A stretch of DNA of 64,000 bases from Curtobacterium sp. VKM Ac-2865 (GTDB taxonomy: Bacteria > Actinomycetota > Actinomycetes > Actinomycetales > Microbacteriaceae). Below the pieces are notes generated by a model, which worked only from the letters and a program-made list of their open reading frames with translations, ran no database searches and was not told the origin of the DNA. The translations under genes and the position numbers were made by a program. The stretch lies in assembly GCF_015350905.1 (NCBI RefSeq), contig NZ_JADKRZ010000008.1, forward strand, positions 61,553 through 125,552. The letters run 5' to 3'. This document shows, in pieces, positions 54,073 through 62,881 of this stretch (position 1 is the stretch's first letter; each line of letters starts with the position of its first letter).

Positions 54073-56173
54073 GGTGCACCGCCGCGTAGAGGTCGATGGT
54101 CGAGATGGACACCCACGGCACACCGTCGGCGTCGAGAGTGACGGGGAGCTGCTCGGGGACGGTGCCCGGGCGGTGCAGCGTGGCCGTCGTCGGGGTGGTC
54201 GCCGCCGTCCCCTCGTCGCCCGGCAGCCCGAGGCTGAAGTCGGTGAGTGGCGTGACCCGGTCGGCATCGGCGTCCTGGTCGAAGTTCACGACGTGCACGG
54301 CACGGGATCCGTCCTCGAGCCGGTGCACGCTCACGGCCGTGTGCTCCGTGAACGCGCCGAGCACGTCGCGCGGGGTGTGCTCGAGCACGTCAGCCGTCGT
54401 CGCGACGTGGGTGGTTCCGGCGTGGTCGAGGAGTTCCTGCGCGGCGCCGTCAGCGAGCTCTGTGCCGTAGGCCCCCACGACGACGACCCGGCCACCACGG
54501 TCGAGGTGGTCGACGAGGGCGCGGTGCTGTCGCGTGCTGATGTTCCAGGCGTCGGGGACGATCACCGCGGCGTAGTCGGCGAAGGTGTCGGCGTCGGTGT
54601 CGTCGGCCCGCAGGCCCTCGTCGGGCAGGACGATCGCGTCGAAGGTCCGACCCGAGCGGCTGAGCAGCTCGATGGTGTCCCAGTAGGACTCGGGGCGGGC
54701 GTCCGGGGCCTCCGCCGGCTCGAACCAGCGGCCGTCGTCGCTGAACATGTCCGAGTCCATCATCGCGCGCATCACGCTCGGCACGGAGTAGACCACCGCG
54801 ACGGAGTGCGCCGACACGTTCGTGGTGACGGGGTCGAGGGCGACGAGGGCCTGCCCCGTCGCGACGGCGAGCTCCTTCGGGACCCAGTACGAGTCCTTCA
54901 CCTCGGTCCCGAGCCAGGAGCCGTAGGGCAGGGACATATTCGCGCCCATCGCGTTCGCCTCGAGGATCGACAGCCGGAACAGGTCGTGGGCACGGCCGCG
55001 CTTGACCTCGGCGAGGAGCTCGGCGGTGACCCCGCCGTAGGGGTTCTCCACGGCGACCAGCGGACGACCCTTGGCCATCCCGACGCCGTGGCGGTAGTAC
55101 CAGGGCTGCTGGTACTTCGTCTCGCGCATCTCGGTGACGAGCACGTCCACGTCGTCGACCATCGCCTCGTAGAACGGGGCGACGTCGTAGAAGTTGCCCG
55201 CGACGCGCACGGTCTTGCCCTGGGACGCCGCGTACTCCTTCACGTAGGAGGCGACCTCGTGGAAGGTCTCGGTGATCGCGATCTGCAGGAACCGGCAGTA
55301 CTCGGCGTAGAGCGGGAACGTCTGCGGTGCCGTCCCGGTGTGGTACCCCTGGTCGAGGAGCCACTGCCGGTAGTCGAAGGTGCCGAGGTCGACGCCGACG
55401 AGTTCCGCAGGCACGGTGTCGAGCGTCTGCAGGTAGGCGCGGAAGCCCTTCACGCAGTCCTTGCAGTAGCACCCGCCGTACCGGAGCGCGAGGAGCGGGA
55501 CGTCGGTCTCGTCGAGCTGCACGCCGGGCGCCCCGGCGTCGATCTGGATGCGGATGATCGCCTTGAGGTACTCACGCCACACCGGGTTGTTCCGGTCGGC
55601 GAGGTAGCAGGACTGGCCCTTGCCGTCGACCTCGACCCAGTGCGCGTGCAGGGGGCGACCTTCGAGGTCGCGCGACACGACCTCTTCCCACAGGTCGGTG
55701 ACCTGGTCGCCGTCGCTGTTCACGAGGCCGTCCGGGAAGTAGTGCCGGAAGGGCTTCCAGTCGGCCGGGCCGGTGTCGGTGGAGAACTCGCGGAGGCCGA
55801 CCGTGGTGACCTCGCCGACGCCGCGGAGCTGGTTCTGCGCAAGGACGACGCCGTCCTGCACCTCGGCCGGGAACTCCCACGCCTGCGCCTCGAAGACGAT
55901 GCCGAAGAGGTCGATGCCGTGCTGCTTCGCGTAGGCGATGAACTCGGACTCGTTCACGTAGCCGTGCTGGCGGAAGCGCTGCGGCACGGCGCCGAACGCC
56001 TCGTCCTCGAGGTACGGCAGGCTGATGACGCCGCCACCGAGCCCGGCCCACACGAGGACGGTCCCGCCCATCTCGACGAAGTCGTCCGCCATCGTCAGTC
56101 GACGTGGCGGCATGCTCGGGTGGTAGTTGTGCTCGTTCGGGTACCAACCGTCGAAGTAGATGCCGCGTTCCAT
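54065..56173 (-). CDS. Large GH42-like putative glycoside hydrolase, unassigned family
   Basis: 702 aa, no signal peptide, so cytosolic. Residues about 1-420 read as a TIM barrel (GIYFDGWYPNEHNYHP, GIVFEAQAWEFP, GVQLDETDVPLL), and a GH42-like cysteine cluster CYCKDCVKGFRAYL lies mid-barrel. From about 470 a glutamine-amidotransferase-like trimerisation domain follows (FADYAAVIVPDAWNI, GGRVVVVGAYG). Candidate catalytic acids are E in VFEAQ and D/E in QLDETD; I cannot assign a family. Neighbours (manA, LacI, sugar ABC) point to an oligosaccharide containing a mannose-like sugar. ATG 56173. Confidence 0.7.
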   Translation of the reverse strand: MERGIYFDGWYPNEHNYHPSMPPRRLTMADDFVEMGGTVLVWAGLGGGVISLPYLEDEAFGAVPQRFRQHGYVNESEFIAYAKQHGIDLFGIVFEAQAWEFPAEVQDGVVLAQNQLRGVGEVTTVGLREFSTDTGPADWKPFRHYFPDGLVNSDGDQVTDLWEEVVSRDLEGRPLHAHWVEVDGKGQSCYLADRNNPVWREYLKAIIRIQIDAGAPGVQLDETDVPLLALRYGGCYCKDCVKGFRAYLQTLDTVPAELVGVDLGTFDYRQWLLDQGYHTGTAPQTFPLYAEYCRFLQIAITETFHEVASYVKEYAASQGKTVRVAGNFYDVAPFYEAMVDDVDVLVTEMRETKYQQPWYYRHGVGMAKGRPLVAVENPYGGVTAELLAEVKRGRAHDLFRLSILEANAMGANMSLPYGSWLGTEVKDSYWVPKELAVATGQALVALDPVTTNVSAHSVAVVYSVPSVMRAMMDSDMFSDDGRWFEPAEAPDARPESYWDTIELLSRSGRTFDAIVLPDEGLRADDTDADTFADYAAVIVPDAWNISTRQHRALVDHLDRGGRVVVVGAYGTELADGAAQELLDHAGTTHVATTADVLEHTPRDVLGAFTEHTAVSVHRLEDGSRAVHVVNFDQDADADRVTPLTDFSLGLPGDEGTAATTPTTATLHRPGTVPEQLPVTLDADGVPWVSISTIDLYAAVHLA

Positions 56174-56227
56174 TGTTCACTCTTCCTCCCACTGCATCGT
56201 GGGATGTCCTGCGGGATCGCCCGCTGA

Positions 56228-57274
56228 TCAGCTCCCGGGTACGGGAGAGTCGATGTGCCTCGGTGCAGCGCTGCGGCGGATGACGACCTCGACGGGGACG
56301 GTCTGCGACGACGCGCCAGCGCCCTCGGTCAGGACCATCCGTGCGGCCGAGACCCCCATCGCGTACGCGGGCTGCGCGGCGACGGTGATCGGCGGGTCGA
56401 CCAGGCGTGCCCATGGCACGTCGTCGAACATCACCATCGACATGTCGTCCGGCACGCGGAGGCCCCGGTCGCGGATCGCGCCCAGCGCTGCTTCTCCGAG
56501 GATGTTGTTGGCGGCGAGGAGCGCCGTCGGCGGCACCGCGGAGTTGAGCAGCCGGGTGGCGCTCGCGTAGGCGGTGTCGCGGGTGAACCGGGTGCGGACC
56601 ACGAGCTCGTCGTGGACCGGGACGCCGGCCTGCTCGTGCGCGAGTCGGTAGCCGGCCTCGCGCTGGCTGCCGGTGGTCAACTCGGACGGGCCACCGAGGT
56701 ACCCGATGCGCTCGTGGCCGAGCGCGAGGAGGTACTCCGTCAGCCGTCGGGCGCCACCGAGGTTGTCGACGAGGATGGACGGCACGTCGACCCCGGCGAC
56801 GGCGCGGTCGGCGAACAGGACGTTGATGCCGATCCGGCGGGCCGTGTCCCAGGCGTCGAGGTTCGACCCGGTCGGGAACGCGATGATGCCGTCGACGCGC
56901 TGTTCGACGAGGAGGTCGATGTACTCGCGCTCGGTCGCCGGGTCTTCCCCGGAGGCGCAGAGGATGACGTGCCGTCCGAGTTCCTTCGCGCTGGCGAGCA
57001 CCCCCTGCGCGAACTCGCCGTAGAAGTTGTTCGAGATGTCGGTGACGATCAGCCCGACGTTGTTCGTCGACTGCCGCTTCAGGCCACGGGCGAGCGCGCT
57101 CGGGCGGTAGTGCAGGCGGGCAGCGGCGGCCTCCACCTTCGCCCGGGTGCCCGCGGACACCGCCCCCTCGTTGGAGAAGACCCGGGACACCGTGCCCATG
57201 CCGACACCGGCGGCCTCGGCGACCTCTCGCATCGTCGCGTTCACGGGCTTCCGCCGCGGGGTCGAGTCGGTCAT
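56228..57274 (-). CDS. LacI-family transcription repressor
   Basis: 348 aa. N-terminal helix-turn-helix (TMREVAEAAGVGMGTVSRVFSN) and hinge RLHYRPSALARGLK, then a periplasmic-binding-protein-like sugar sensor. GGAGGAGG precedes ATG 57274. It likely represses the divergent adh-ABC operon by binding the operators at 57393 and 57522. Confidence 0.9.
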   Translation of the reverse strand: MTDSTPRRKPVNATMREVAEAAGVGMGTVSRVFSNEGAVSAGTRAKVEAAAARLHYRPSALARGLKRQSTNNVGLIVTDISNNFYGEFAQGVLASAKELGRHVILCASGEDPATEREYIDLLVEQRVDGIIAFPTGSNLDAWDTARRIGINVLFADRAVAGVDVPSILVDNLGGARRLTEYLLALGHERIGYLGGPSELTTGSQREAGYRLAHEQAGVPVHDELVVRTRFTRDTAYASATRLLNSAVPPTALLAANNILGEAALGAIRDRGLRVPDDMSMVMFDDVPWARLVDPPITVAAQPAYAMGVSAARMVLTEGAGASSQTVPVEVVIRRSAAPRHIDSPVPGS

Positions 57275-57375
57275 GGGCTCCTCCTCCCGGTCTCCGTGTG
57301 GAGGCCATCCGTCGAGGATGGCCGATCTGACGTGGGGATGTCTCCGATGGGTGCCCCGTCACCGATCGGACGAGG

Positions 57376-57414
57376 GTTCCGCGGAACACAGTTGGAAACG
57401 GTTCCAGAATCTGG
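57376..57414. promoter_or_regulatory. LacI-type operator O1 and nearby palindromes
   Basis: TGGAAACGGTTCCA (57393-57406) is a LacI/GalR-type operator with the central CG. GTTCCGCGGAAC (57376-57387) and CCAGAATCTGG (57404-57414) are further perfect palindromes beside it. This lies close to the lacI start region and could autoregulate it. Confidence 0.7.
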
Positions 57415-57491
57415 ACGATAGACGTGCGCTTCGGCCGTGTCAATTCTGTGCCACTTCTGGCCGGAAACAGAGCGTTCTACTGCGGGCAGAC

Positions 57492-57535
57492 TTGACATCA
57501 CGCTAGAGCAGTGCGCAGAGTTGGAACCGTTACCA
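57492..57535 (+). promoter_or_regulatory. adh-ABC operon promoter with operator O2 at the start point
   Basis: TTGACA (57492-57497), 18 bp, CAGAGT (57516-57521), then operator TGGAACCGTTACCA (57522-57535) covering the expected start of transcription. The arrangement predicts repression in the absence of inducer. Confidence 0.65.
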
Positions 57536-57595
57536 CTTCCGGACACTCGATCCGCAAGCAGCGATGGCCACGACGACGCGGCCAGGGAGAACACC

Positions 57596-58639
57596 ATGAA
57601 CGCAACAACCGGAGCAACGATGCAGGCCAGCGTGCTGCACGGGGTGGGCGACGTCCGTCTCGAAGACGTCCAGGTGCCGACACTCGAAGCGGACCAGGTG
57701 CTCGTGCGCATCGAGGCGGTCGGCGTCTGCGGGTCGGACGTGCACTACTTCCACGAGGGGCGCATCGGGTCCTTCGTCGTGGAGCAGCCCCTCGTCCTCG
57801 GGCACGAGTCCGCGGGGACCGTCGTCGCCGTCGGGGCACACGTCCCCGAGGGCAGGATCGGCGAGCGCGTCTCGATCGAGCCGCAGCGAGCCTGTCGTCA
57901 CTGCGACCAGTGCAAGCACGGCCGCTACAACCTGTGCACGTCGATGGAGTTCTACGCCACCCCGCCGGTCGACGGCGCCTTCGCGGAGTACGCCGCGATC
58001 CAGGGCGACTACGCCCACCCCATCCCGGACTCGATGTCCATCGAGGCCGCCGCGCTCTGCGAACCGTTGAGCGTCGGCATCTGGGCGAACCAGAAGGCCG
58101 GGACGGCACCGGGATCCGCGGTGCTCATCGCCGGCGCCGGCCCCATCGGGATCGTCGCCGCGCAGGTGGCCCGTGCCTTCGGGGCCACTCGCATCATCGT
58201 CAGCGACCCCGTGGCCGAGCGCCGCGCCGTCGCCCTCCGCTTCGGAGCGACCGAGGTCGTCGACCCGATGACCACGGACATCGCGGCGGCCGACTACGAG
58301 GTCGACGCGTTCATCGACGCCTCCGGAGCCGAGCCTGCCGTCCGCGCGGGCATCCACGCGGTCGCACCCGCGGGGACCGTGGTCCTCGTCGGCATGGGGG
58401 CGGACGACCTCCGGTTGCCCGTGTCCCGCATCCAGAACCGGGAACTCGTCGTGACCGGTGTCTTCCGCTACGCGAACACCTGGCCGACCGCGATCCGGCT
58501 GATCGAGTCGGGCCGGGTCGACGTCGATGCACTCGTCACCGGTCGCTTCGGCCTCGACGAGGTCGAAGCCGCGCTCGCCGCGGCGACGCAGCCGGCGACG
58601 CTGAAGGCCGTCGTCCTCCCGAGGCAGCGCACCGCGTAG
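57596..58639 (+). CDS. Zinc-dependent sorbitol/xylitol-type dehydrogenase
   Basis: 347 aa MDR enzyme. Catalytic zinc: C in VGVCGSDVHYF, HE in LGHESAGTV; structural zinc: the four cysteines in RACRHCDQCKHGRYNLC. Rossmann GAGPIGIVAAQVA. Oxidises a polyol or sugar to a ketose with NAD. First gene of the sugar operon; AGGGAGA before ATG 57596. Confidence 0.88.
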   Translation: MNATTGATMQASVLHGVGDVRLEDVQVPTLEADQVLVRIEAVGVCGSDVHYFHEGRIGSFVVEQPLVLGHESAGTVVAVGAHVPEGRIGERVSIEPQRACRHCDQCKHGRYNLCTSMEFYATPPVDGAFAEYAAIQGDYAHPIPDSMSIEAAALCEPLSVGIWANQKAGTAPGSAVLIAGAGPIGIVAAQVARAFGATRIIVSDPVAERRAVALRFGATEVVDPMTTDIAAADYEVDAFIDASGAEPAVRAGIHAVAPAGTVVLVGMGADDLRLPVSRIQNRELVVTGVFRYANTWPTAIRLIESGRVDVDALVTGRFGLDEVEAALAAATQPATLKAVVLPRQRTA

Positions 58640-58743
58640 CCCGACCCGCGTGGCCGAGCCGCGCGGCGTCCCCCCGACGTGACCAGGCTCCCAGCCGGCA
58701 CCGACCCTGCACCACCACCACGAGCCTCCAGAAGGAGCACACC

Positions 58744-60072
58744 ATGAAGATCCCCGCACCGTCGCGGAAGATCGCCCGCGGGCGCGTGAAGACGCGCGCT
58801 GCCGCAGCGCTGGTCGCCGCCGCCGTGACCATCGCCCTCGCCGCCTGCAGCGCCGGTGGCGGCGCCGCGTCGAACGGCGCGATCAGCGCCTGGTCGACCA
58901 CGGCGGACAAGCCGAACATCGGGCCGTCGATCGCGGACTGGAACAAGTCCCACCCCGAGCAGGAGATCACGGCCGACTACTTCGGCACGAACGACTTCAA
59001 GGACAAGATCCGGACCGCGGTGAACTCGCCCCAGGCGCCGACGCTCGTCTACAACTGGGGCGGCGGCACGCTGAAGTCCTACGTCAAGGCCGGACTGGTC
59101 AAGGACATCAGCAAGGACCTGGCTGGTGAGAAGGCGTTCACGGACAAGATCGTCCCCTCGATCGCGGACACGGGGAAGATCGACGGCAAGACGTACGCGA
59201 TCCCTGCCTCGTCCACGGCGCCCGTCGTGCTCTACATGAACAAGGACGTCCTGGCCAAGGCCGGCATCAAGGAAGCCCCCGAGACGTGGGACGACCTGCT
59301 CGCGGACGTGAAGAAGCTCAAGGCCGCCGGACAGGCGCCGATCTCCCTCGGTGGGCAGAGCAAGTGGCCGTACCTGATGTGGATCGAGTACCTGGTCGAC
59401 CGGATCGGTGGACCGCAGCCGTTCCAGGCCATCCTCGACGGCAAGCCGGACGCGTGGTCGGACCCCGCGGTCATCAAGGCGACGACGATGATCCAGCAGC
59501 TCATCAAGGCCGGCGGGTACGCCAACGGCTACGCGTCGGTGTCCGCCGACACGAACGCGGACCTCGCGCTCATGGTGACGGGTCGCGCTGGCTTCCTCCT
59601 GCAGGGGACGTGGGCGTACTCGGGCATCAGCGGCATCGACAAGGACTTCGTCAAGGACGGCAAGCTCGAGATCGCGCCGTTCCCCGCCGTCGAGGGCGGC
59701 AAGGGCGACCCGAAGTCCATCGCCGGCAACCCGTCGGTGTACTGGTCGGTGTCGTCGAAGGCATCGCCGAAGCAGACCAAGGCCGCGCTGGACTACGTCA
59801 CGTCGAACGTCTGGAACGACTCCTACGTGAAGACCATGATCGAGCAGGGGCAGATCCCGCCGGTGCAGGGTGTCGCGTCCAAGCTCAAGGGCGACTTCTC
59901 CAAGCAGGTCGAACAGATGATCACGGACGCGCCGTCGTTCCAGCAGTCGTGGGACCTCGCGCTGAGCCCCGCCGCGTCCACCGAGTTCTGGACGCAGCTC
60001 GACCTGCTCTTCAACGGCTCCTCCACGCCGAAGCAGTTCTCCGACGCCATGAACAAGACCATCGGCAAGTGA
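58744..60072 (+). CDS. Sugar ABC transporter substrate-binding lipoprotein
   Basis: 442 aa, family 1 binding protein. Signal peptide with lipobox LAAC (ALAAC), then a two-lobed domain. GAAGGAG before ATG 58744. Captures the sugar for the permeases downstream; ligand unknown. Confidence 0.9.
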   Translation: MKIPAPSRKIARGRVKTRAAAALVAAAVTIALAACSAGGGAASNGAISAWSTTADKPNIGPSIADWNKSHPEQEITADYFGTNDFKDKIRTAVNSPQAPTLVYNWGGGTLKSYVKAGLVKDISKDLAGEKAFTDKIVPSIADTGKIDGKTYAIPASSTAPVVLYMNKDVLAKAGIKEAPETWDDLLADVKKLKAAGQAPISLGGQSKWPYLMWIEYLVDRIGGPQPFQAILDGKPDAWSDPAVIKATTMIQQLIKAGGYANGYASVSADTNADLALMVTGRAGFLLQGTWAYSGISGIDKDFVKDGKLEIAPFPAVEGGKGDPKSIAGNPSVYWSVSSKASPKQTKAALDYVTSNVWNDSYVKTMIEQGQIPPVQGVASKLKGDFSKQVEQMITDAPSFQQSWDLALSPAASTEFWTQLDLLFNGSSTPKQFSDAMNKTIGK

Positions 60073-60076
60073 TCGC

Positions 60077-60976
60077 ATGAAGACACGGAACGGTGGGGTC
60101 GTCATGGACGCCTCCGCACCCAGCAGCTGGTTCGTCGTCCCCGCGCTCGTGTTGTTCCTCGCCTTCGCGATCATCCCCCTGGTGATCGCGCTCGGCCTGA
60201 GCTTCACGTCGTGGAACGGCCTCACCGATCCGGTGTTCAACGGGGTCAGCAACTGGGTGCGTGAGCTCGGCGACCCCCTCACGTACCACGCCCTCTGGCT
60301 CACGCTGCAGGTCATCGTCGTGTCCTGGGTGATCCAGACGCCGATGAGCATCCTCGTCGGCGTGTTCGTCTCCGGGAAGCAGCGCTACCGGGCGCTCCTC
60401 GCCGCGCTCTACTTCCTACCGCTGATCCTGTCGTCGGCAGCGATCGCGATCGCGTACAAGGCCCTGCTCGACCCGAACTACGGCGTCGGGCACGCGTTCG
60501 ACATCCCGGCGCTCGCCCGGGACTGGCTCGGCAACCCCGCGACGGCGCTCTACGTGGTCATCTTCGTCATCGCCTGGCAGTTCATCCCGTTCCACTCGCT
60601 GCTCTACCAGGCCGGAGCCCGCCAGATCCCGGCGTCGCTCTACGAGGCGTCGGAGATCGACGGTGCCGGACGGGTGCGTCAGTTCTTCAGCATCACGCTG
60701 CCGCAGCTGAAGAACACCGTGATCACGTCGTCGACGCTCATGATCGTCGGGTCGCTGACGTACTTCGACATCGTCTACGTGCTGACCCAGGGCGGACCCG
60801 GGTACGCGACACGGATCCTCCCGCTCGACATGTACCTGACCGGGTTCTCGGCCAGCGACCTCGGCGGGGCGAGTGTCCTCGCGGTGATCCTCGTCGTCAT
60901 CGGCCTGGTGATCGCCCTCGCGCTGACCCGCTTCAGTGGCTTCAACCGCATGACCAGTGAGCAGGAAGGCGCCTGA
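60077..60976 (+). CDS. Sugar ABC transporter permease (MalF/UgpA type)
   Basis: 299 aa, six membrane helices; the EAA coupling loop YEASEIDGAGRVRQFFSITLP is present (residue read in part). ATG 60077 is 4 bases after the binding-protein stop; an internal ATG at 60104 is an alternative. Stop overlaps the next gene. Confidence 0.9.
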   Translation: MKTRNGGVVMDASAPSSWFVVPALVLFLAFAIIPLVIALGLSFTSWNGLTDPVFNGVSNWVRELGDPLTYHALWLTLQVIVVSWVIQTPMSILVGVFVSGKQRYRALLAALYFLPLILSSAAIAIAYKALLDPNYGVGHAFDIPALARDWLGNPATALYVVIFVIAWQFIPFHSLLYQAGARQIPASLYEASEIDGAGRVRQFFSITLPQLKNTVITSSTLMIVGSLTYFDIVYVLTQGGPGYATRILPLDMYLTGFSASDLGGASVLAVILVVIGLVIALALTRFSGFNRMTSEQEGA

Positions 60977-61881
60977 TGTCCACGGCAACCCTCGACGAGC
61001 GGTCGACCGACCCGAACGGTCACCGCCCGGACACCGAACGGCGGCGGCCACGCCGACGCCGCCAGGGGCAGCGACCCAACGTCATCGGCGGTGTCGCCGC
61101 GTGGATCTGGCTCGGCGTGGTCCTGCTGCCGATCTACTACGTGCTCGTCACCAGCCTGACGGCGCAGGGCTCGTACTACACGCGGAACCCGCTCGCGCCG
61201 CCGACGGACGCCACGTTCGACAGCTACTTGCTGGTGCTGCAGAGCGGCTTCGGCACGTACTTCGTCAACAGCGCCGTGGTCACGCTGTCGACCGTCGTCG
61301 TCACGACCATGGTGTGCCTGCTCGCGGCGTACGCCATCGTCCGGTCGCGCCGGTGGGTCGTCCGGAGCACGTACTCGCTCTTCCTGCTCGGACTGGCGAT
61401 CCCGCTGCAGGCGACGATCATCCCGCTGTTCTTCATCCTCGGTCGGGTCGGGCTGTACGACACGCTCCCGGCGATCATCCTGCCGTCCATCGCCTTCGCG
61501 ATCCCGATCACGGTGCTGATCCTGGTGAACTTCATCCGGGACATCCCGGGCGAGCTGTTCGAGGCGATGCGCGTGGACGGTGCGGGGCAGTGGCAGGTCT
61601 TCTGGCGCCTCGTGCTGCCGCTGTCGCGGTCGTCGATCGCGACCGTGGCGATCTACGACGCGCTCCAGGTGTGGAACGGGTTCCTGCTGCCGCTGGTGCT
61701 CACCCAGAGCGACAGCCGTCGGGTGCTCCCGCTCGCGCTCTGGAACTTCCAGGGACAGTTCAGCGTCAACGTGCCGGCGACGCTCGCCGCCGTCGTCCTG
61801 TCGGCGCTGCCGCTCCTGGTGCTCTACCTGCTCGCTCGTCGTCAGCTCGTCGCCGGCCTCACCGCCGGCGCCGGCAAGTGA
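60976..61881 (+). CDS. Sugar ABC transporter permease (MalG/UgpE type)
   Basis: 301 aa, six membrane helices, EAA loop FEAMRVDGAGQWQVFWRLVLP (read in part). Basic N-terminus RRRPRRRRQGQR. Overlaps the previous stop (TGATG). No ATPase gene follows; the MsiK-type ATPase at 23.8 kb is the likely partner. Confidence 0.9.
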   Translation: MSTATLDERSTDPNGHRPDTERRRPRRRRQGQRPNVIGGVAAWIWLGVVLLPIYYVLVTSLTAQGSYYTRNPLAPPTDATFDSYLLVLQSGFGTYFVNSAVVTLSTVVVTTMVCLLAAYAIVRSRRWVVRSTYSLFLLGLAIPLQATIIPLFFILGRVGLYDTLPAIILPSIAFAIPITVLILVNFIRDIPGELFEAMRVDGAGQWQVFWRLVLPLSRSSIATVAIYDALQVWNGFLLPLVLTQSDSRRVLPLALWNFQGQFSVNVPATLAAVVLSALPLLVLYLLARRQLVAGLTAGAGK

Positions 61882-61928
61882 CCACGACCAGAGCGGACGT
61901 GGTCACGGCGCTGCCGCGGGTGTGACCC

Positions 61929-62285
61929 TCAGCCGGCGTCGAGGCCCTCGACCAACCGCATCGTGACCGTGATCAGGTCCGGTTCGCGGGCCTCGGCGCC
62001 GTCGGCGTGCCGCTGGGCCAGGGCGTCGCGGATGCGTTCGCCGACCTCGCGGATGGTGTCCGGGGCCGGACGGGTGTCGTTCGCCGCGATGCCGGCGGTG
62101 ATGGTCGTCGAGCCGTGGTCGCGGTCGATGTCCACCAGGACGTCCGGTTGCCGGAGCGCGAGCTTGACGGCGAGGGCGTCGGCGGCGGCCTCGACGATCG
62201 GCTGCGCCGGGTAGACCTCGTCGACGCCGGGTGTCGACCGGATCAGCGCGGTCAGGTGTCGGGAGAGTTCCTGGTCGTCGTGCAC
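61929..62285 (-). CDS. Hypothetical protein of the ECF/Asp23-like operon
   Basis: 118 aa, no membrane helix, no motif recognised; it has the same charged alpha/beta composition as its neighbour. Last gene of a three-gene unit, 14 bases after the Asp23-like gene. Confidence 0.6.
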   Translation of the reverse strand: MHDDQELSRHLTALIRSTPGVDEVYPAQPIVEAAADALAVKLALRQPDVLVDIDRDHGSTTITAGIAANDTRPAPDTIREVGERIRDALAQRHADGAEAREPDLITVTMRLVEGLDAG

Positions 62286-62299
62286 CCTCGGCTCCTCGG

Positions 62300-62881
62300 T
62301 CAGGGGACGTGGACGTCGTCGAACACGACGTCGATCCGGTCGATGACGATCTCGGTGTGCCGGCCGAGCACCTCGGCGATGCGGGTCCGCAGGCGGTCGG
62401 CGGTGACGTCGGCGGGCAGGCCGTAGGCGATGCTCGCCGTCACCTCGACGCGGATGGGCGTGCCAGGTTCGGCGACGTCACCGTCGAGCGTGCAGCGGCC
62501 CATCACGACGCCGCCCATGGTGTCGCCGGCGCGGCGGACGAGCCCGCGGACCGAGGCCTCGGTCATGGTCAGGCGGAGTCGGGGGTCGGGGTGTTCCACG
62601 GGGACGTCCCGACCGGAGCGGACCTCGTTGCGGATGGTGTCGAGCAGGCCGCTGATCCAGGCGGAGTCGCGGTCGGGGTCGTCCTCGGCGCGGTGCTGCA
62701 TGGCGTCCCACGAGAGCTCGCGGAGTCGCTGCATGCCGGAGAGCGCCAGGCGGCAGGCCGGGGAGTTCTCGATGCTCGCGTCGCGGGGGACCCGGCCGCG
62801 GTCGAGGTACGCGCCGAGCTCCTCCATCGTGTGGCCGTCGACGAGGTCGTCCTCGGGCACGGCGGCGTCGTCGTTCGTCAT
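62300..62881 (-). CDS. Asp23/Gls24-like envelope stress protein
   Basis: 193 aa. The C-terminal half (GTPIRVEVTASIAYGLPADV, IAEVLGRHTEIVIDRIDVVFDDVHVP in part) fits the Asp23 fold seen in envelope stress proteins. The N-terminal half is different (acidic, with a CRLALSGM stretch). ATG 62881 overlaps the sigma-factor stop. Confidence 0.72.
   Translation of the reverse strand: MTNDDAAVPEDDLVDGHTMEELGAYLDRGRVPRDASIENSPACRLALSGMQRLRELSWDAMQHRAEDDPDRDSAWISGLLDTIRNEVRSGRDVPVEHPDPRLRLTMTEASVRGLVRRAGDTMGGVVMGRCTLDGDVAEPGTPIRVEVTASIAYGLPADVTADRLRTRIAEVLGRHTEIVIDRIDVVFDDVHVP

Noticed and set aside
55572..57443. A 623-codon minus-strand frame across the GH and LacI genes
   Set aside because: It overlaps two well-supported genes in another frame and is Arg/Pro-rich noise; it also crosses the operator region.
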